Part shown: positions 21,145 through 32,874 of the stretch, one piece after another
Numbering within the stretch: the first letter of the stretch is position 1
How the letters are laid out: each line of letters begins with the position of its first letter
Assembly (NCBI GenBank): GCA_948567375.1
Contig: OX419758.1
Coordinates: 45,027,473-45,091,472, forward strand
Length of the DNA stretch: 64,000 nt
Source of the DNA: Lunularia cruciata
Taxonomy: Eukaryota > Streptophyta > Marchantiopsida > Lunulariales > Lunulariaceae
Direction: 5' to 3'
Program-made: the position numbers and the translations under genes
Notes under the pieces: model-generated
Told to the model about the DNA's origin: nothing
Seen by the model: the letters and a program-made list of their open reading frames with translations, nothing else
The model's database searches: none

Positions 21145-21187
<43 letters not shown>
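21121..21187. repeat. AT-rich microsatellite
   Basis: Runs of (AAAT)n and (AT)n, with a pure AT run from about 21149 to 21187. Confidence 0.9.
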
Positions 21188-21189
<2 letters not shown>

Positions 21190-21208
21190 AAAACTCAAAT
21201 CTAATCAA

Positions 21209-21900
21209 TCAATCACTCACCATCTTCATCCTCCCCATCATCAATAGTCTTGTACTCATCCAAGCTATCTGCATCCTCATGATCATCATCAAGCTCTCCA
21301 TCACTCTTGCATCCTCCTCTCCATCACTCAAGTACATCACGTCCTCCTCTGGAATGGAACCTCTCTCCACAAGAGATGAGTGAGTATCTGCCCAAGGAAG
21401 GTGACCCTGAACTTGCACCCCTTAGGACTCCTCAATTGGCTTTGCAAACTTGCCACCTCTGCAATGATAGCTCTAAAAGCTAACTCTCCCCAATCATAAT
21501 CCTCCACACCAAATCTCCTCAACTTGGTCTTGGTGTTGAGTACCAAATGCACATGTACAATCTTGGGCCTAATAGTGGATGTAACAAGTGCACCCATCAA
21601 CTGGAAGAAAGCTTGGAATGTAGGATATACACATTGCCTTGCAAGATAGTTTTTTTGCAACCCTGTCCCTTTGTGGAAACCAGTCTAAAATAGCCGTGTA
21701 AGGAACTGTCCTCCATCTTGGTGTTCTCCCCATTGGCATGACAAGTGCATCTCTAACTATATCTGCGGTCAGTTGAAACTATTTTCCTCTTACCAAACTT
21801 GTGCAAGAGACCTTGTCCCATGAACTCACAAACTTTGTACATGGAAGGATCTACAAAACCCACCAAAAGGATCAGCTCAAACCTCTATCCTAAGGAATCA
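21209..21900 (-). pseudogene. Decayed minus-strand coding remnant, unrecognised
   Basis: Two short minus-strand ORFs (21660-21337 and 21418-21209) lie in different frames. The lower one is acidic, with EEDVMYLSDGEEDARV; the other codes for FGVEDYDWGELAFRAIIAEVASLQSQL. They look like pieces of one protein broken by frameshifts. They could belong with the minus-strand gene at 18.6-19.9 kb, from which solo LTR 2 separates them. No function is assigned. Confidence 0.35.
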
Positions 21901-21904
21901 AGCC

Positions 21905-23500
21905 TAGGGGTGCCGCTTGTAGCCGCTCAAAGACGCCCTTGAACAGTAGATACCTCAGAAGCGCTGCTAGGAGCCGCTTAGGGGCACCCTTGAGCCCGCA
22001 CCTCCCACATGGCATCGGGGACAGCCAACACCGCGCATAAGCACCTGCAGACGCTGCCCACAGGTGCAGCTATGCTAGAAGCCTTTGCGAGACAAGAAGG
22101 GAGATGCACGGAGATGTTGGGTGATGCGCAAATTTGCTAGAAGGTGCTTGTGCATGGAGGGTTTAGGGTTTAGGGATGGTGCAGGATGGCGCTAGGGGAC
22201 GCGGGTAGAGTGCAAGAGGTGCTGATAATTTGAAACACTTAAACATGCATAAATCATAATCCTGAGGTGTTGGAACGTTTGAAAGTAGAGAGAAATGAAA
22301 AGCAAACAATGAAGAAGGTTTGAAGAATATCTCCGGCTGTGGATAGTGAAGTCCAAGAGTAATTTTGAGCCCCATTACGTCTAGATCAATCTCCCAAATT
22401 CCAGAGACAACAATTCAAATCTAATGTTTGTCTAGCCAGCACCACTTGATGAAATTCGCTAGGTGTTGAATGCTATGAAATGCTATGGGCCAATCTCCTT
22501 CTTGAGTATTTCTCATGTCGGGCCCGTCAACTATCTTTTCATATCCCCAAATTTCTGCCATGGTTCAAATTGAGTCTACTTTTCCTATGTGTTTCTCTTC
22601 TCAATCTCTCAAATGCTCTCCTTATCTCTCTTCTCAATCTCTCAAATGTTTTCTTGTTGTTTCTCTCGAGTCTCCAAAGCACTCCTTCAATTAGAAATCT
22701 GAATGGAGCTCTTCCTCTCAAAATTCCAACTCTCTCAGACCCCACAGCAAGTTGGTCTCCTTACAGTTGCCTCCTTTAGCTTCAGTGAGTTTGCCTCCTT
22801 CAAAGGAGTATGCTTCCTTCCAACATCCCACTTGCAAAATGACTCTTTCTCCTTTGAAAAACTCACACACCCACACACACTCGCAAAATGAGCCTTTCTC
22901 TTTCCAACACCCCACACACTTGCAAAATGAGGCTTTCTAACACCCACACACCCATGAGAATGACATGAATTGAAAAGATGAAGGTTTATATAACCCTAGG
23001 TGGCTAGAAAAAATAGTTGAATACCAAACATCCAAAATGTACACATCTAGGGAAAAAATCCATATTTCAACCAAAAGAATTCAAATCTCTAGCGGCAACA
23101 TGCAGCACTCCATGTTGCCAACTGGCGCAGGCAAGCATTACATATTTTGCGTAGCGCCTACTAGTGCCATCTCATGGTGCCTACCAGCGCCGACGGGTGC
23201 AATTATTATTTTTTGATCTTGGAGTGCAGTCCCCAACGTCTGCCAGCGTCTATGAGTGCCATTGAGTGGCATTGTCAGGCACCACTCAAATGCCGCACGC
23301 CTTTTTTGTAAGTTTGTGAGCGGCCCCAATGTGTACAAGCATATAAGAGCACCATCTCATGGTGTCTACAACATCGACACACTTAAACTTTTTTCCAACA
23401 ACATCCGACTAGTTACTTTGAAGTGTAAACTTGCTAAACACCACACCGTGTAAGTGTAAGCTCAGGCCTTACAAATGTACATATTAAGCTCCAGAGAATT
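21905..23500. other. Intergenic repeats and GC-rich motif clusters
   Basis: GGCGCT/AGCGCC-like motifs cluster at 21905-22200 and 23100-23340. 22590-22660 holds a duplicated CTTCTCAATCTCTCAAATG, and 22842-22935 three copies of TTGCAAAATGA-type units. No coding region can be supported. Confidence 0.45.
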
Positions 23501-23687
23501 CTTTTTGCATCCTTCAAATTCTTATCCCAATATTACACTCATGGTCTAAGCTACCAGACCACAAGATATGAGATGAATAACTGAAAAATATATATCTTAT
23601 TATATGGAAACTCAATCAATCAAGTATATCATCATTGTGATAATCAAGGCAGCGTCACCCTTGATCTACTTTCTTCTCTACCAAGTT

Positions 23688-24900
23688 CTATACCATGAAA
23701 GACATTTTTGAATCTATTTGAGTTTCCTCTGTAAATCCACCATCATCCTCTGACCAAAGGTCAGACATATTGATTAAAAAATTATGTAAAATAATACACA
23801 CTGATACCCACTTTAACAAATAAGCATTTCTATTATTGTCTTTCAGTTGCACTCTTAGCTCATGAAGAGAATGCCATCTAGCTTTCAATACTCCTATACA
23901 ATGCTCATTTATCACTCTTGCCTTTGCTAAATATTTATTAAACTCTTGCTTGTCCCCTGATTGAGCCTACTTGAAAGCGGGGACTAGGTGATGCATGGGT
24001 ACATAACCCAAATTACCTAAAAGGTACTCCTTTGCCTCAAAAGTGCAACAACTCTCTCTTTGGTTCAAATCATTCCATAGTGAGGATTTTTCAAACAAGT
24101 CATGTCATGACATGACCCTGGCATTCCTAAAAATAAACAAATCAAATTATAATTTTAATAAACTGTATAAAAGGATCACCAATGCATTGCAAAAATACCT
24201 AAAAAAAACACATAACATAAAATATACCTCCAGAAAAATGTATAATTCTCCTTTTATCATCACAAATAACTTGGCCGTTTATAGAATATGAACCCTTGCA
24301 GCTGAAATATATTTCCCCATCCATTGTTTGTCGAGCTGCAAGAGGAAAAAATGTTCCATCTACCAAACCAACACAACCAAGAAAACCTTTCTATGCAAAA
24401 AGAGTGGATATCCTACTCCTCTCCTCGAGCTCGGGCCAAGCAACTTGACTCCTCATCACATCTAATATGGTTGTAATAACTCTATCAGGAAAAGTAATTG
24501 TTGAACTAGCACTAATGCCCCAAATATTTAAACCCCATGCAACACAAGCTCCATTGTTGTGATGCTTAAATTTAATTCAAAGCTAGTGCAACTTGGATTC
24601 ACATAGGTGTTTGCTCTCTTTGGTAGCTTTTCTCAAAAATCATGTGAGTCTTAATCAAATCCATTAATGTTGAAAAAGAATCCCCATCAATTCTAGTAAG
24701 TTGGCAAAAGGCCTTAGTATTGAGATTTCTATAAAAACTCCTTCACAAACTCTCTACTACAAGGGTATGTAATACGAGGTTCCAAGTATCGATGAGTATA
24801 TGCCTACCCACTAATAAAAAATTCTAGCATATCTAAATCTCCTCCTAATTTTTCATTTTTGTCTTCATCTTCTAATCCTTGTAGCAATATCTCCAAATCT
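23688..24900 (-). pseudogene. PIF/Harbinger-type DDE transposase, decayed, with one intron
   Basis: Minus-strand pieces in order: a RYLEPRITYP-like N-terminal motif (about 24780), GFLGCVGLVDGTFFPLA with the first catalytic aspartate (about 24340-24400), YSINGQVICDDKRRIIHFSGG, then MPGSCHDMT with the second aspartate, and finally VINEHCIGVLKARWHSLHEL with the catalytic glutamate and W-V-CIILHNF (ORF 23915-23688). The break between SGG and MPG is a clean intron at 24127-24227, with GTATAT donor and TTTTTAG acceptor, phase 1. The upstream exon has stops and frameshifts, so the copy is dead. No terminal inverted repeats were found by eye. Confidence 0.8.
24127..24227 (-). other. Intron in the Harbinger transposase
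   Basis: On the minus strand, GT at 24227-24226 and AG at 24128-24127 enclose 101 bp of AT-rich sequence. Removing it restores an uninterrupted match to the conserved DDE region on both sides. Confidence 0.7.
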
Positions 24901-26340
24901 AACCAAATCATCCATTGAATACATTTTCTAATATTTCTGGTTGGTTCTACATGAGTTCACCCTCTCGGTATGACTTGACTCAATTTTTAATCACCATGGA
25001 TAACTCCTTATTGGCAAAGGGGCATCTCTCTTCTCGGTGAAATTTCAACAAAGGGGCATCTCTATTCTCTGTGCACACAAAAAAACAATCTCATAAATTT
25101 CATTTCGAAACAGGTTCATGAATTTCCTTTCATCACTCAAGGGGGAACAAGGGCATACATTTCATACTCATACCAATAGACAATGATCATAAATTAAACA
25201 TTTTTAAATAACAAAATCAAGTATTCTAGAGAATAACACTTCAAACAAAATCACTCCTCCTTCTAACCTTCCCATTGCCCACACTCAAATGTTCCCACTC
25301 CAAAAAAAATTCACTCTCCCTTCCAACTCTGGCTATTGGTTTCTCAAATCTTCATCGTGCGGTCAATTTTTGCATGCTCTCAAATCTTTCCACTCATGCT
25401 CCCTCCAATCTTCCCTAGTGGTAAAAAATTGAGTTCCCACTTGTCTAATGCATAAATTTGTCAACTTTTGATTACCATGGGTGTTCTCAAACATCATGGA
25501 TGCTTCCTTTGGTGGCCGCTACTTTCACTCTAGCCCTAAACAATAAACTTTATTAACCCTAATATGTAATCAATGCACTACGGAGTGATAACTGAAAATT
25601 CCTTATCCCTTATTTTCTACAAACCACCTCATATGGAGTGTGCTAATAATAAGGAACTTGGCCCAAGCTCCATAACAATACCTTTTCTACTTCTTGGTCA
25701 CACACCGTACTTATTCAGTCAATGCTTTGTAACTATCTATACAAAAAGTGATGAAACTTTGTATAAATATTTTTGAAACCCCCTGCTATAGCCGATGTCT
25801 GCCTGATGTGGTCCTGAGAGCCGAGTCTCAAACTTCTTTTCTACTCTCAACTGTGGCTATGAATTCTTCCGGATGTGTTACTCAAATTCCACAAAATTCC
25901 CATCCCCATCATCTTCACATATCCGCTATTCTACTCCCTGCTTCTTCAAGCAATTGATTTCTTGAACTTTCTCCTATTTCTCTAGGGAGGTATGCAAGAA
26001 TTAAAGCATTTATAAGTTGTGCATTTAACTAAGCTCTGTAATTACCATCTTACCCTAATTGGTGTCACTAACACTATTTTTGCTAAGAAATTTTACTCAT
26101 TGTACCAAAGTACAGTTAATGAAAACCACTTAATAGATACTACATGTTTTCATAAAGATGGGACAACAATTGTTGCTACTTACACACTTGCTAGCAACCT
26201 TGACACGTTTCAATGGGTACATTCTTAGTCCAGTCCTATTTGGTTCATTATCTCTTCTACATACCTGTCTCATATATTGCATGTCCAAGAACAAGAGGAG
26301 AGGGAACAAGAGAGTGAGAAGGGAGTCAAGGATAATCTAG
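24901..26340. other. No supportable gene
   Basis: AT-rich sequence with ORFs up to about 80 codons but no recognisable domain. A 30-bp segment with GGGGCATCTCTCTTCTC is repeated at 25019 and 25052. Confidence 0.5.
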
Positions 26341-26349
26341 AGTTCTAGA

Positions 26350-29300
26350 GAGCTCATATGCATACCTCACAAGAGTGATTAGTAGATTCTGTTTGTTTTT
26401 TAATTTTGATTTCATTGGTATCTAGATTGCAGACTATGGAGAATTGAGTAGAAAGTAATGAATCCTTTTAGGATTTTTAGGGTTTAGAGTGACTACTTAA
26501 CATTGAGAGTGATGGTTCAAGAATTTCATTCTTAATCTCTTGGTTTTCATGATTGAGTTCCATGGGAATTTAGTTTGAAAATTTTGAAATAGAAACTGAA
26601 AGTTAGAAGAGTTTATAGGGTTAAGAGAGATTGTATTTTCTCAAGTGAGTTGGGTGTATGGTTTTGTATGTATGGGGAGATATTGAGATGAGCATCATGT
26701 GTGACTATTATTATTCTTGTGCTATCCATGGCTACACTTCCCCATGTTGGGCCACCTTGAGCGGCTCAAGATACACCATGCCCAGTGTGTCATCAATGTG
26801 TTAACTCGCAAGGGGTAAAGACCCATGTGGGAAGGATGCATAAGGACTATGATTGGACCACTTGGGATGCTCATGTGGGCAAACAATCACATTGAAAAAA
26901 ATGACACTCTGGAGTATGTATGCTTCCTCTATCCCTTTGTTGACCGTCTTAGGGATATTGATTAAGTCATGGGAGTGGTTGGCATCTTAGGCGGGTTGTA
27001 TTTTTGGATAATTTGAGACTATTTGTCCATATCCATGTCTATTCCATAGGCTACACCATATACTCCATGATGAGGCTAGACATGCTTTTTGCCTACCACT
27101 TGGTACGTGATCCCTTGGATGAGTTAGCATGGTTCTTATTCCTCTTACTCCCTCAAGGGTGCCTTTGTTATGGTAGAGGAGGTTGTGCATGGCATATAGA
27201 GGTGGCTGTTAGATTTTGTTGATTCTATATGGGAGACCATTCAACTACAATGGTTTAGGTCATTGGGTCATGCAAGAGAATTTAGTAGCACAAGTACAAG
27301 CGCTACACCCTTTGTCTATGGCTAGTCCCATTGATGAGACTATCTCTTCCCTATTCTCACTACATCCTATGGCAGGAGAGGGAGTTCCATTAGATGTCTT
27401 AGATTATCAATTTGAGCAGCTTTTATGTCTTGATAGGTTACTTTGTGCACAAGCATTGTGGATTGCCCCTTGCCTCTCCTTAGGAGGTTTGTCAAGGATG
27501 GTATATGAGCATCTTAGAGATTGCTTTGAAGCAGATGATCATTTTAGTGGATTTATTGAGCTATTTTAGATGGTTGTAGTTGTAGCAAGAGGAGATATTC
27601 CTATCTCAATTAGTTGTGTGTTAGGAGCTAGTCGACTTCTCGTGATAAAGAAGGGCACGGAAGCATTTGACCAATTGTTCTTGGAGAGATATTTTTGTGC
27701 TTGGTTAGCCATACCATTGTCCTTCAACATCGATCTCACTTCTAAGAGCACCTCAATCCACATCAATTTAAAGTAGCTACACCTAGAGGTTGCAAGGCTA
27801 TTTCCCTAGGCATTAAGGCACTCCTACATATCCATCTAGAGTGGGTTGTCCTTCAAGTGGATGTTGAGAATGCTTTCAATAATGCCTCTAGGGCATCTAT
27901 CTTTAGAGAGCTTAGGGAGGCCGATGGATCCTTGGCAAGTCTCATTACCTTTTTTTGGTTGTTCTATTGCTCTCCTTATTCACTTTAGTACCAACATGGG
28001 TGGTCATAGTAGGGAGCCACTGTCTTGGAGTCAATTGTCAATACACGACAAGGAGGTCCTTTAGGGAGACCTTTGTTTGCCATGGCTTGCTTTAGAGCTC
28101 TCTTATCTACTACTTTGGCCAAGCTAGGTTGTGTATTTCCCTCCTTAGCATAAAATACACACTATGGGCATCATAGATCAGATTAGGCAGGCCTTTGATC
28201 AATTGACTACCAACCTACATCTTGTAGGCTTGAGAGTCAAGGTTTCAAAGTGCAGAACATGGTCCCTTTTAGGTATCCCTTCCCACCTTGAGCTTCCAAA
28301 AGGGTGTGTCACATCTATAGATGGACTATGTATTCTTGGAGTGCCAAAAGGATCCAAGGATTTCATCACATGCTTCTTAGACGGTGCCCTTGTAGAAGAG
28401 ATTCTCCATGTGGATGACCTTCCTCTATTAGGAGATCCGCATGTGGATTTTGGTATACTCTCATCTAGTATTGATTGTTGACTAACTTATCTTCTTTGGA
28501 CGGTTCCCTTGTCCTTGACTTTCCTATCACGTCTGAGAGCTTTTGATAGGACGATCATGGGAGTCTTTGGCGATATCATCAAACCAAGGACATTTGAGTG
28601 TTTGACAAAGGATTTGGCACATAGACAAGCAACTCTACCAATCTTGTGAGGAGGAGTAGGCTTATTGTCTATGGAGGAGATGGGCACTTATAGCATTTTT
28701 GGGTAGTTGGCTCTCTTGGCACCCCTTACTTTCCTCCCATTTTGTGGTGGTTGATAGTCCAATTTTGGAGACTTATGTGACCAAGGTGAAAGAGAGATCC
28801 TTTTCTCTCTAGGTGTTATTGCGGGATATCTCCATAGGTCTATCTCCACAGGCACATGAGGATCTTCCATCCTTTGCTTCACTATCGTTAGATTGGACCA
28901 AAGGTTTGCAATCTTCCTTGATGGATCAACAGTGTAATCATATGCTGCATTCTCTCTTAGTTGACTAATCCATTCCTTGGGCCACTAGAGCATGTCTTTG
29001 CTCTTGTTTTGACAAGGGTGCAGGCTCTTGGATCCTAGCTCAACCGTGCATTAGGGCGTTCTGACTCACACCAACCACTTTCTCTACAATGGTGAGGTTT
29101 TGTCTAGGTTTGGTCTACCCATTTGCATCTTTGTTACTCACTTGTGAGTGTGGTTCTTCACTAGATACAACAACGGTCCATATGAGATAGTGTCCTTATG
29201 GATGATAGAGGATAGTTACCCATGATGCCATCAAGGATGTAGTGTTTGCTATGGCACAAGATAGTAAATACCTTGTTTGGAGGGAGTGTTCATATTCTTT

Positions 29301-29890
29301 GCAGACAACACATGTCAGAGCATACTTATACTTGGTCCAAGATGATCAGGTGACAATGGTGGATGTTGTGGTTATGGACCCTATGGGTGATGCAGTTTTG
29401 GAGGGAGTGATTACTTATCCTCCTAGATGGGTGACGAGCGGTGTTGCAACACACAACGTCTCCAAGAATAGAGGTATGCAGCAAGGTCACCTCTTTGTTC
29501 CTCTAGCCTTGGAGTTATATGGAGCGATGGACATGGCATTTGACACATTTGTTAGGTAGTGCACGAGAGCTTATCATATTAGATGCTAGAGGGTACCACT
29601 CTCACTCTCATACTTTATAATGTACATTAGACAACATGTGTCCATTGTTGTACAGAGAGCATTGGCCGGTGCAATCCATAGGAGAGCAATCAATGTAGGT
29701 AATGCTTCTTCATATGCCCTTGTAGTTTGTAGACTTTACTACTTGAATAGGTCGGATGTCTTAGGTGTGGTAGGGCAGATATCTCATATCGACACAATTG
29801 GGGCCTAGCCCCATTCTACCTCTTTTGCCTCTCCCTTATATGGCTCAATGGGGTCTTCCTATCCTTCTTGTGTTCTATGAGGTTGGCTTT
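26350..29890 (+). mobile_element. Non-LTR retroelement copy B, near full length
   Basis: Uninterrupted homologue of copy A, about 3.5 kb including the 3' tail (29806-29890). It contains the LDELAWFLFLLLP segment (about 27112), an open stretch of 117 codons (27216-27569) with GLSRMVYEHLRDCFEADDHFSGF, the RT core around 28045-28145, GLRVKVSKCR (about 28230) and a 105-codon ORF (29242-29559) carrying DDQVTMVDVVVMDP and LFVPLALELYGAMD. The RT is inactive: the QGDP box reads QGGP and the LADD site reads GCATAAAATACA, giving a stop. It is the reference that proves the nested insertions in copy A. Confidence 0.8.
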
Positions 29891-29917
29891 CTTTCTATTT
29901 CAGTTCATTCAGTTTAT

Positions 29918-30017
29918 TGGGGCTTAGCCTCATGTTACTTTTTTTCTCTCCCTTGTACGGCTTGACGGGGTCTTCCCATCCTTCGTTTTTCCTACGCAGT
30001 CAGTCGCCTTTCACCCA
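29918..30017 (+). mobile_element. 3'-tail copy with 12-bp target duplication (T5)
   Basis: 100 bp beginning TTGGGGCTTAGCC and ending near CAGTCGCCTTTCACC. Flanked by CATTCAGTTTAT at 29906-29917 and 30018-30029. It lies just downstream of copy B's own tail. Confidence 0.85.
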
Positions 30018-30029
30018 CATTCAGTTTAT

Positions 30030-30927
30030 ATTAACTGTAGATAGTACTGTATATCACAAATCAATCAAGTTCGAGTGTAATTACGGACCCTCAAATGCGC
30101 AGTCTATGAGACTGTAATCCAGGTCAAGCAACATAGTAGTACAAGAGCACGAGGCAACAAGAGCAAGAGTACAAGAGCAACAAGTTGGAGCTTACGTCTC
30201 CTGCCTTTATGGCCACTTGTCCAAGCAAGTTACAACTATTATTAGATAAGGTTGTCTTAAGTAGGGACGGCTGATAGTTTGTTGGTGAGTTGAGATGCTT
30301 CTGTAATGATGGAACACCTTCTTTGCTCGTGCGGTTGTCCGCTAGTTTAGCGGAAACTTAGGATGCTAAAGCAGATAACTGGTCTCATACGGTACTGTCT
30401 TTCATCAACTGGACAGTAGTCTATAACTTAGATTCACGCCACCCCATATCCCATTTCCCGGGTGCCGGATACATTTCGTTGCACGTTTACGGTTGCTCGG
30501 CATTGATGTTAAGAACGGAAGTGACCCTCAGTGCATCTGAAGCTCGTGAACTGTAGGCGCTCTCAGTGGGTGCTCGAATTCATCGATTTCCGTTTCATAA
30601 TCAATCTTGTCGGAAACGCGAAACCCAAAGCCGACGGAGGGTCATTCGGTCCTTTGAACATGGGGTTGACATGTTTTTACTGCTTCAGTAGTAGGCCAGG
30701 GTAGGACTCCGGCTCTAAAAGAAAAAAGATGTGACTCCAAGTTTGATTAACTTTCTTGTAGAGATACGGGTACTAAGTTAGAAAATACCTACGAGCGATC
30801 GGATAACCCCAGACTACAGTCCCTTGAGCAACGAATTATCCCATAACTGAGCTTGAACTTTGTGTTAAGGCTGGTTAGTTATTTGTGAAGCACTGTGGAC
30901 TAGACGCCAACGACTGTAAGTCTCTTT
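30030..30927. other. No supportable gene
   Basis: Low-repeat sequence without recognisable ORFs, RNA genes or element fragments. Confidence 0.5.
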
Positions 30928-30941
30928 CTCATATATATGAA

Positions 30942-31058
30942 TTGGGGCTTATATATATTGGGGCTTAGCCCCATGTTACTTTTTTTTTTTTTGTCTCTCC
31001 TGATAGGGCTTGATGGGGTCTTTCCATCCTTCGTTTTTCCTACGCGATCGCCTTTCTC
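30942..31058 (+). mobile_element. 3'-tail copy with 14-bp target duplication (T6)
   Basis: 117 bp with the GGGGCTTAGCCCC hairpin, a T-run and CCTACGCGATCGCC. Flanked by CTCATATATATGAA at 30928-30941 and 31059-31072. The 5' end carries a small duplication of TTGGGGCTTA. Confidence 0.9.
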
Positions 31059-31171
31059 CTCATATATATGAAAAAAATATATATATATATATCCAAGGTG
31101 GAGAGCGGTTGTCTATATAACCAGTTTGTATTTCCCTCGCATACTCAAACTTGTTTGATGAAGAAAGGTAT

Positions 31172-31210
31172 AAATAGAAGGACGACCGCGTAGAAAAAAT
31201 GAAGGATGAT
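31172..31210 (-). mobile_element. 39-bp micro-insertion of the tail (T7)
   Basis: Contains GACGACCGCGTAG and GAAGGATG of the minus-strand tail and nothing further. Flanked by ATGAAGAAAGGTAT at 31158-31171 and ATGAAGAAAGATAT at 31211-31224, a 14-bp duplication with one mismatch. Confidence 0.8.
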
Positions 31211-31224
31211 ATGAAGAAAGATAT

Positions 31225-32643
31225 TGCAGATAATAAAAGTTCATTTTGGATTTGCTACAGTTAATTGGCTAAATAGTTGAAATGTTTAAGAACGGAATAT
31301 GTAGTTTAAATCCGTACGTCCAAAAGATCTTGAAATGATCGTATCTTAGTAAGTCTAGTATAGCTTTTTTCAAAGTTAAAAACTTGCAGAAAGAAGACGA
31401 TTCCGTCAAGATTTCAAATTTGACATTAGGTTGGGTGGTAGTGCCTTACACCCAACCAAATACTGTTATCTCAGACAAAAGAACAAAGAAAAACTCAGTC
31501 ACTTAATGTGCAGCAGTGTTGTTAGGTAGAACCGCGTAACAGCTAATAAATTATTGCATTAGTTGCAGAAACTTTCTCTTGTAACAATATCGAAATCTGA
31601 CTACTAAAGGTCCTCACCCCAAAAAGCATACAAGGGTATGCTATTTTCACGTTTTATTGAGGCTAAGTCCCATTTACCTTTTTGATCTTATCCTGGTAGG
31701 GCTTGATGGGGTCTTCCTATCTTTCTTGTTATCCTATGCGTGTCGCTGCCTATCAAATCATGGTTGTGTAGCTCGTGGTTCACTTTTCATATCACCGAAA
31801 AAAAGACCGTAAATGTTTGAATACTGAAACTATCGCAAATGTTGCATAGTCTTATTCTATTCCTGGCTGCAGTAGACAACCGCCGTGGTAATCTCAACGG
31901 GCTTGCCGTGAAATTCCGTCCGTCGCCCTATCGGGCGACGGAACATTACCGAACCTGAGACTGATGAGGTTTGACACGCCCTAGTAAGAAAGAAAATTGT
32001 CTCTGGAGACTTGAGCTTCGGTCGACCGTAGCGTATAATACCACGGTAAATGCCTCCGGTTGTCCAAAGCAGTCGGTGACGTGGACCGTAGGCCGAACAT
32101 TGCGGGAGTTTTAAACTGGAATTCTTGAGTTGGCGGGCAGATGGTAAAATCTGGCGTACAGATTTTATAAGATCAGAACTGTAAATGGAAACAGCACTCA
32201 GCTACAGTGAAATTGGTTCACTGAAATACTGAAGGGGGATAAGGACTGGGGCAGTTGAGATAAATAGCGAAAGCTGGTACAAAGCGTTAGCTGAAATGCA
32301 ACTCGTGTCGGGTGAGAGAGACAACAGTGAAATCCCAGTACCTGCTACTGCTCCTCTACTGCAGTCCCCACACTGTGTAATTGACGTTACGAAACTTGGT
32401 GGTCTCTTCAGTAAGTAGTTGGCGCCCGAAACGAGACGTTCAGGAAGTACAGTAGGAGGTTGGGTCGCCGATTGCCAAAACGTCTACGTTGAGTCCACTT
32501 TAACTCCGAGACGCTCGTACCGATCTTCGAGGAAAAGAAGACATCACGTTGAACTTAAAGTAGGAAGTAATTAGAAAAGTAATTAGAAATAACGCAGGTT
32601 TTGCCCTTTGATGTTATTGCTGACCAAAAATCACGTAGTAGAA
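31225..32643. other. No supportable gene; one degenerate tail copy
   Basis: A plus-strand tail copy (T8) with GAGGCTAAGTCCC and GGGCTTGATGGGGTCTTCC lies at about 31657-31750, without a clear target duplication. The rest shows no recognisable gene. Confidence 0.5.
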
Positions 32644-32657
32644 ATGATAGGCTGGAA

Positions 32658-32860
32658 AAAAAAAAGGGAAGGCAACCGATTAGAAAACACGAAGGAAGGG
32701 AAAACCCATCAAAGCCGTAAAGGGTGAGACGAAAGAGGTCAAAGAGAAAAAGGTAGAACAAGTAGAACACATGAAAAATAGAAAGACCCCCTCAAGCCGC
32801 ACAAGAGGGATAAAATGAGGCTAGGCCCAAAAAAAAATAAAAAAATAGAACTAAGCCCCG
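32658..32860 (-). mobile_element. Dimeric tail insertion with 14-bp target duplication (T9)
   Basis: 203 bp holding two successive minus-strand tail copies (GGCAACCGATTAG...CCCATCAAAGCCG and GACCCCCTCAAGCCG...CTAAGCCCC) within one pair of flanks: ATGATAGGCTGGAA at 32644-32657 and ATGATAGACTGGAA at 32861-32874. Confidence 0.75.
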
Positions 32861-32874
32861 ATGATAGACTGGAA

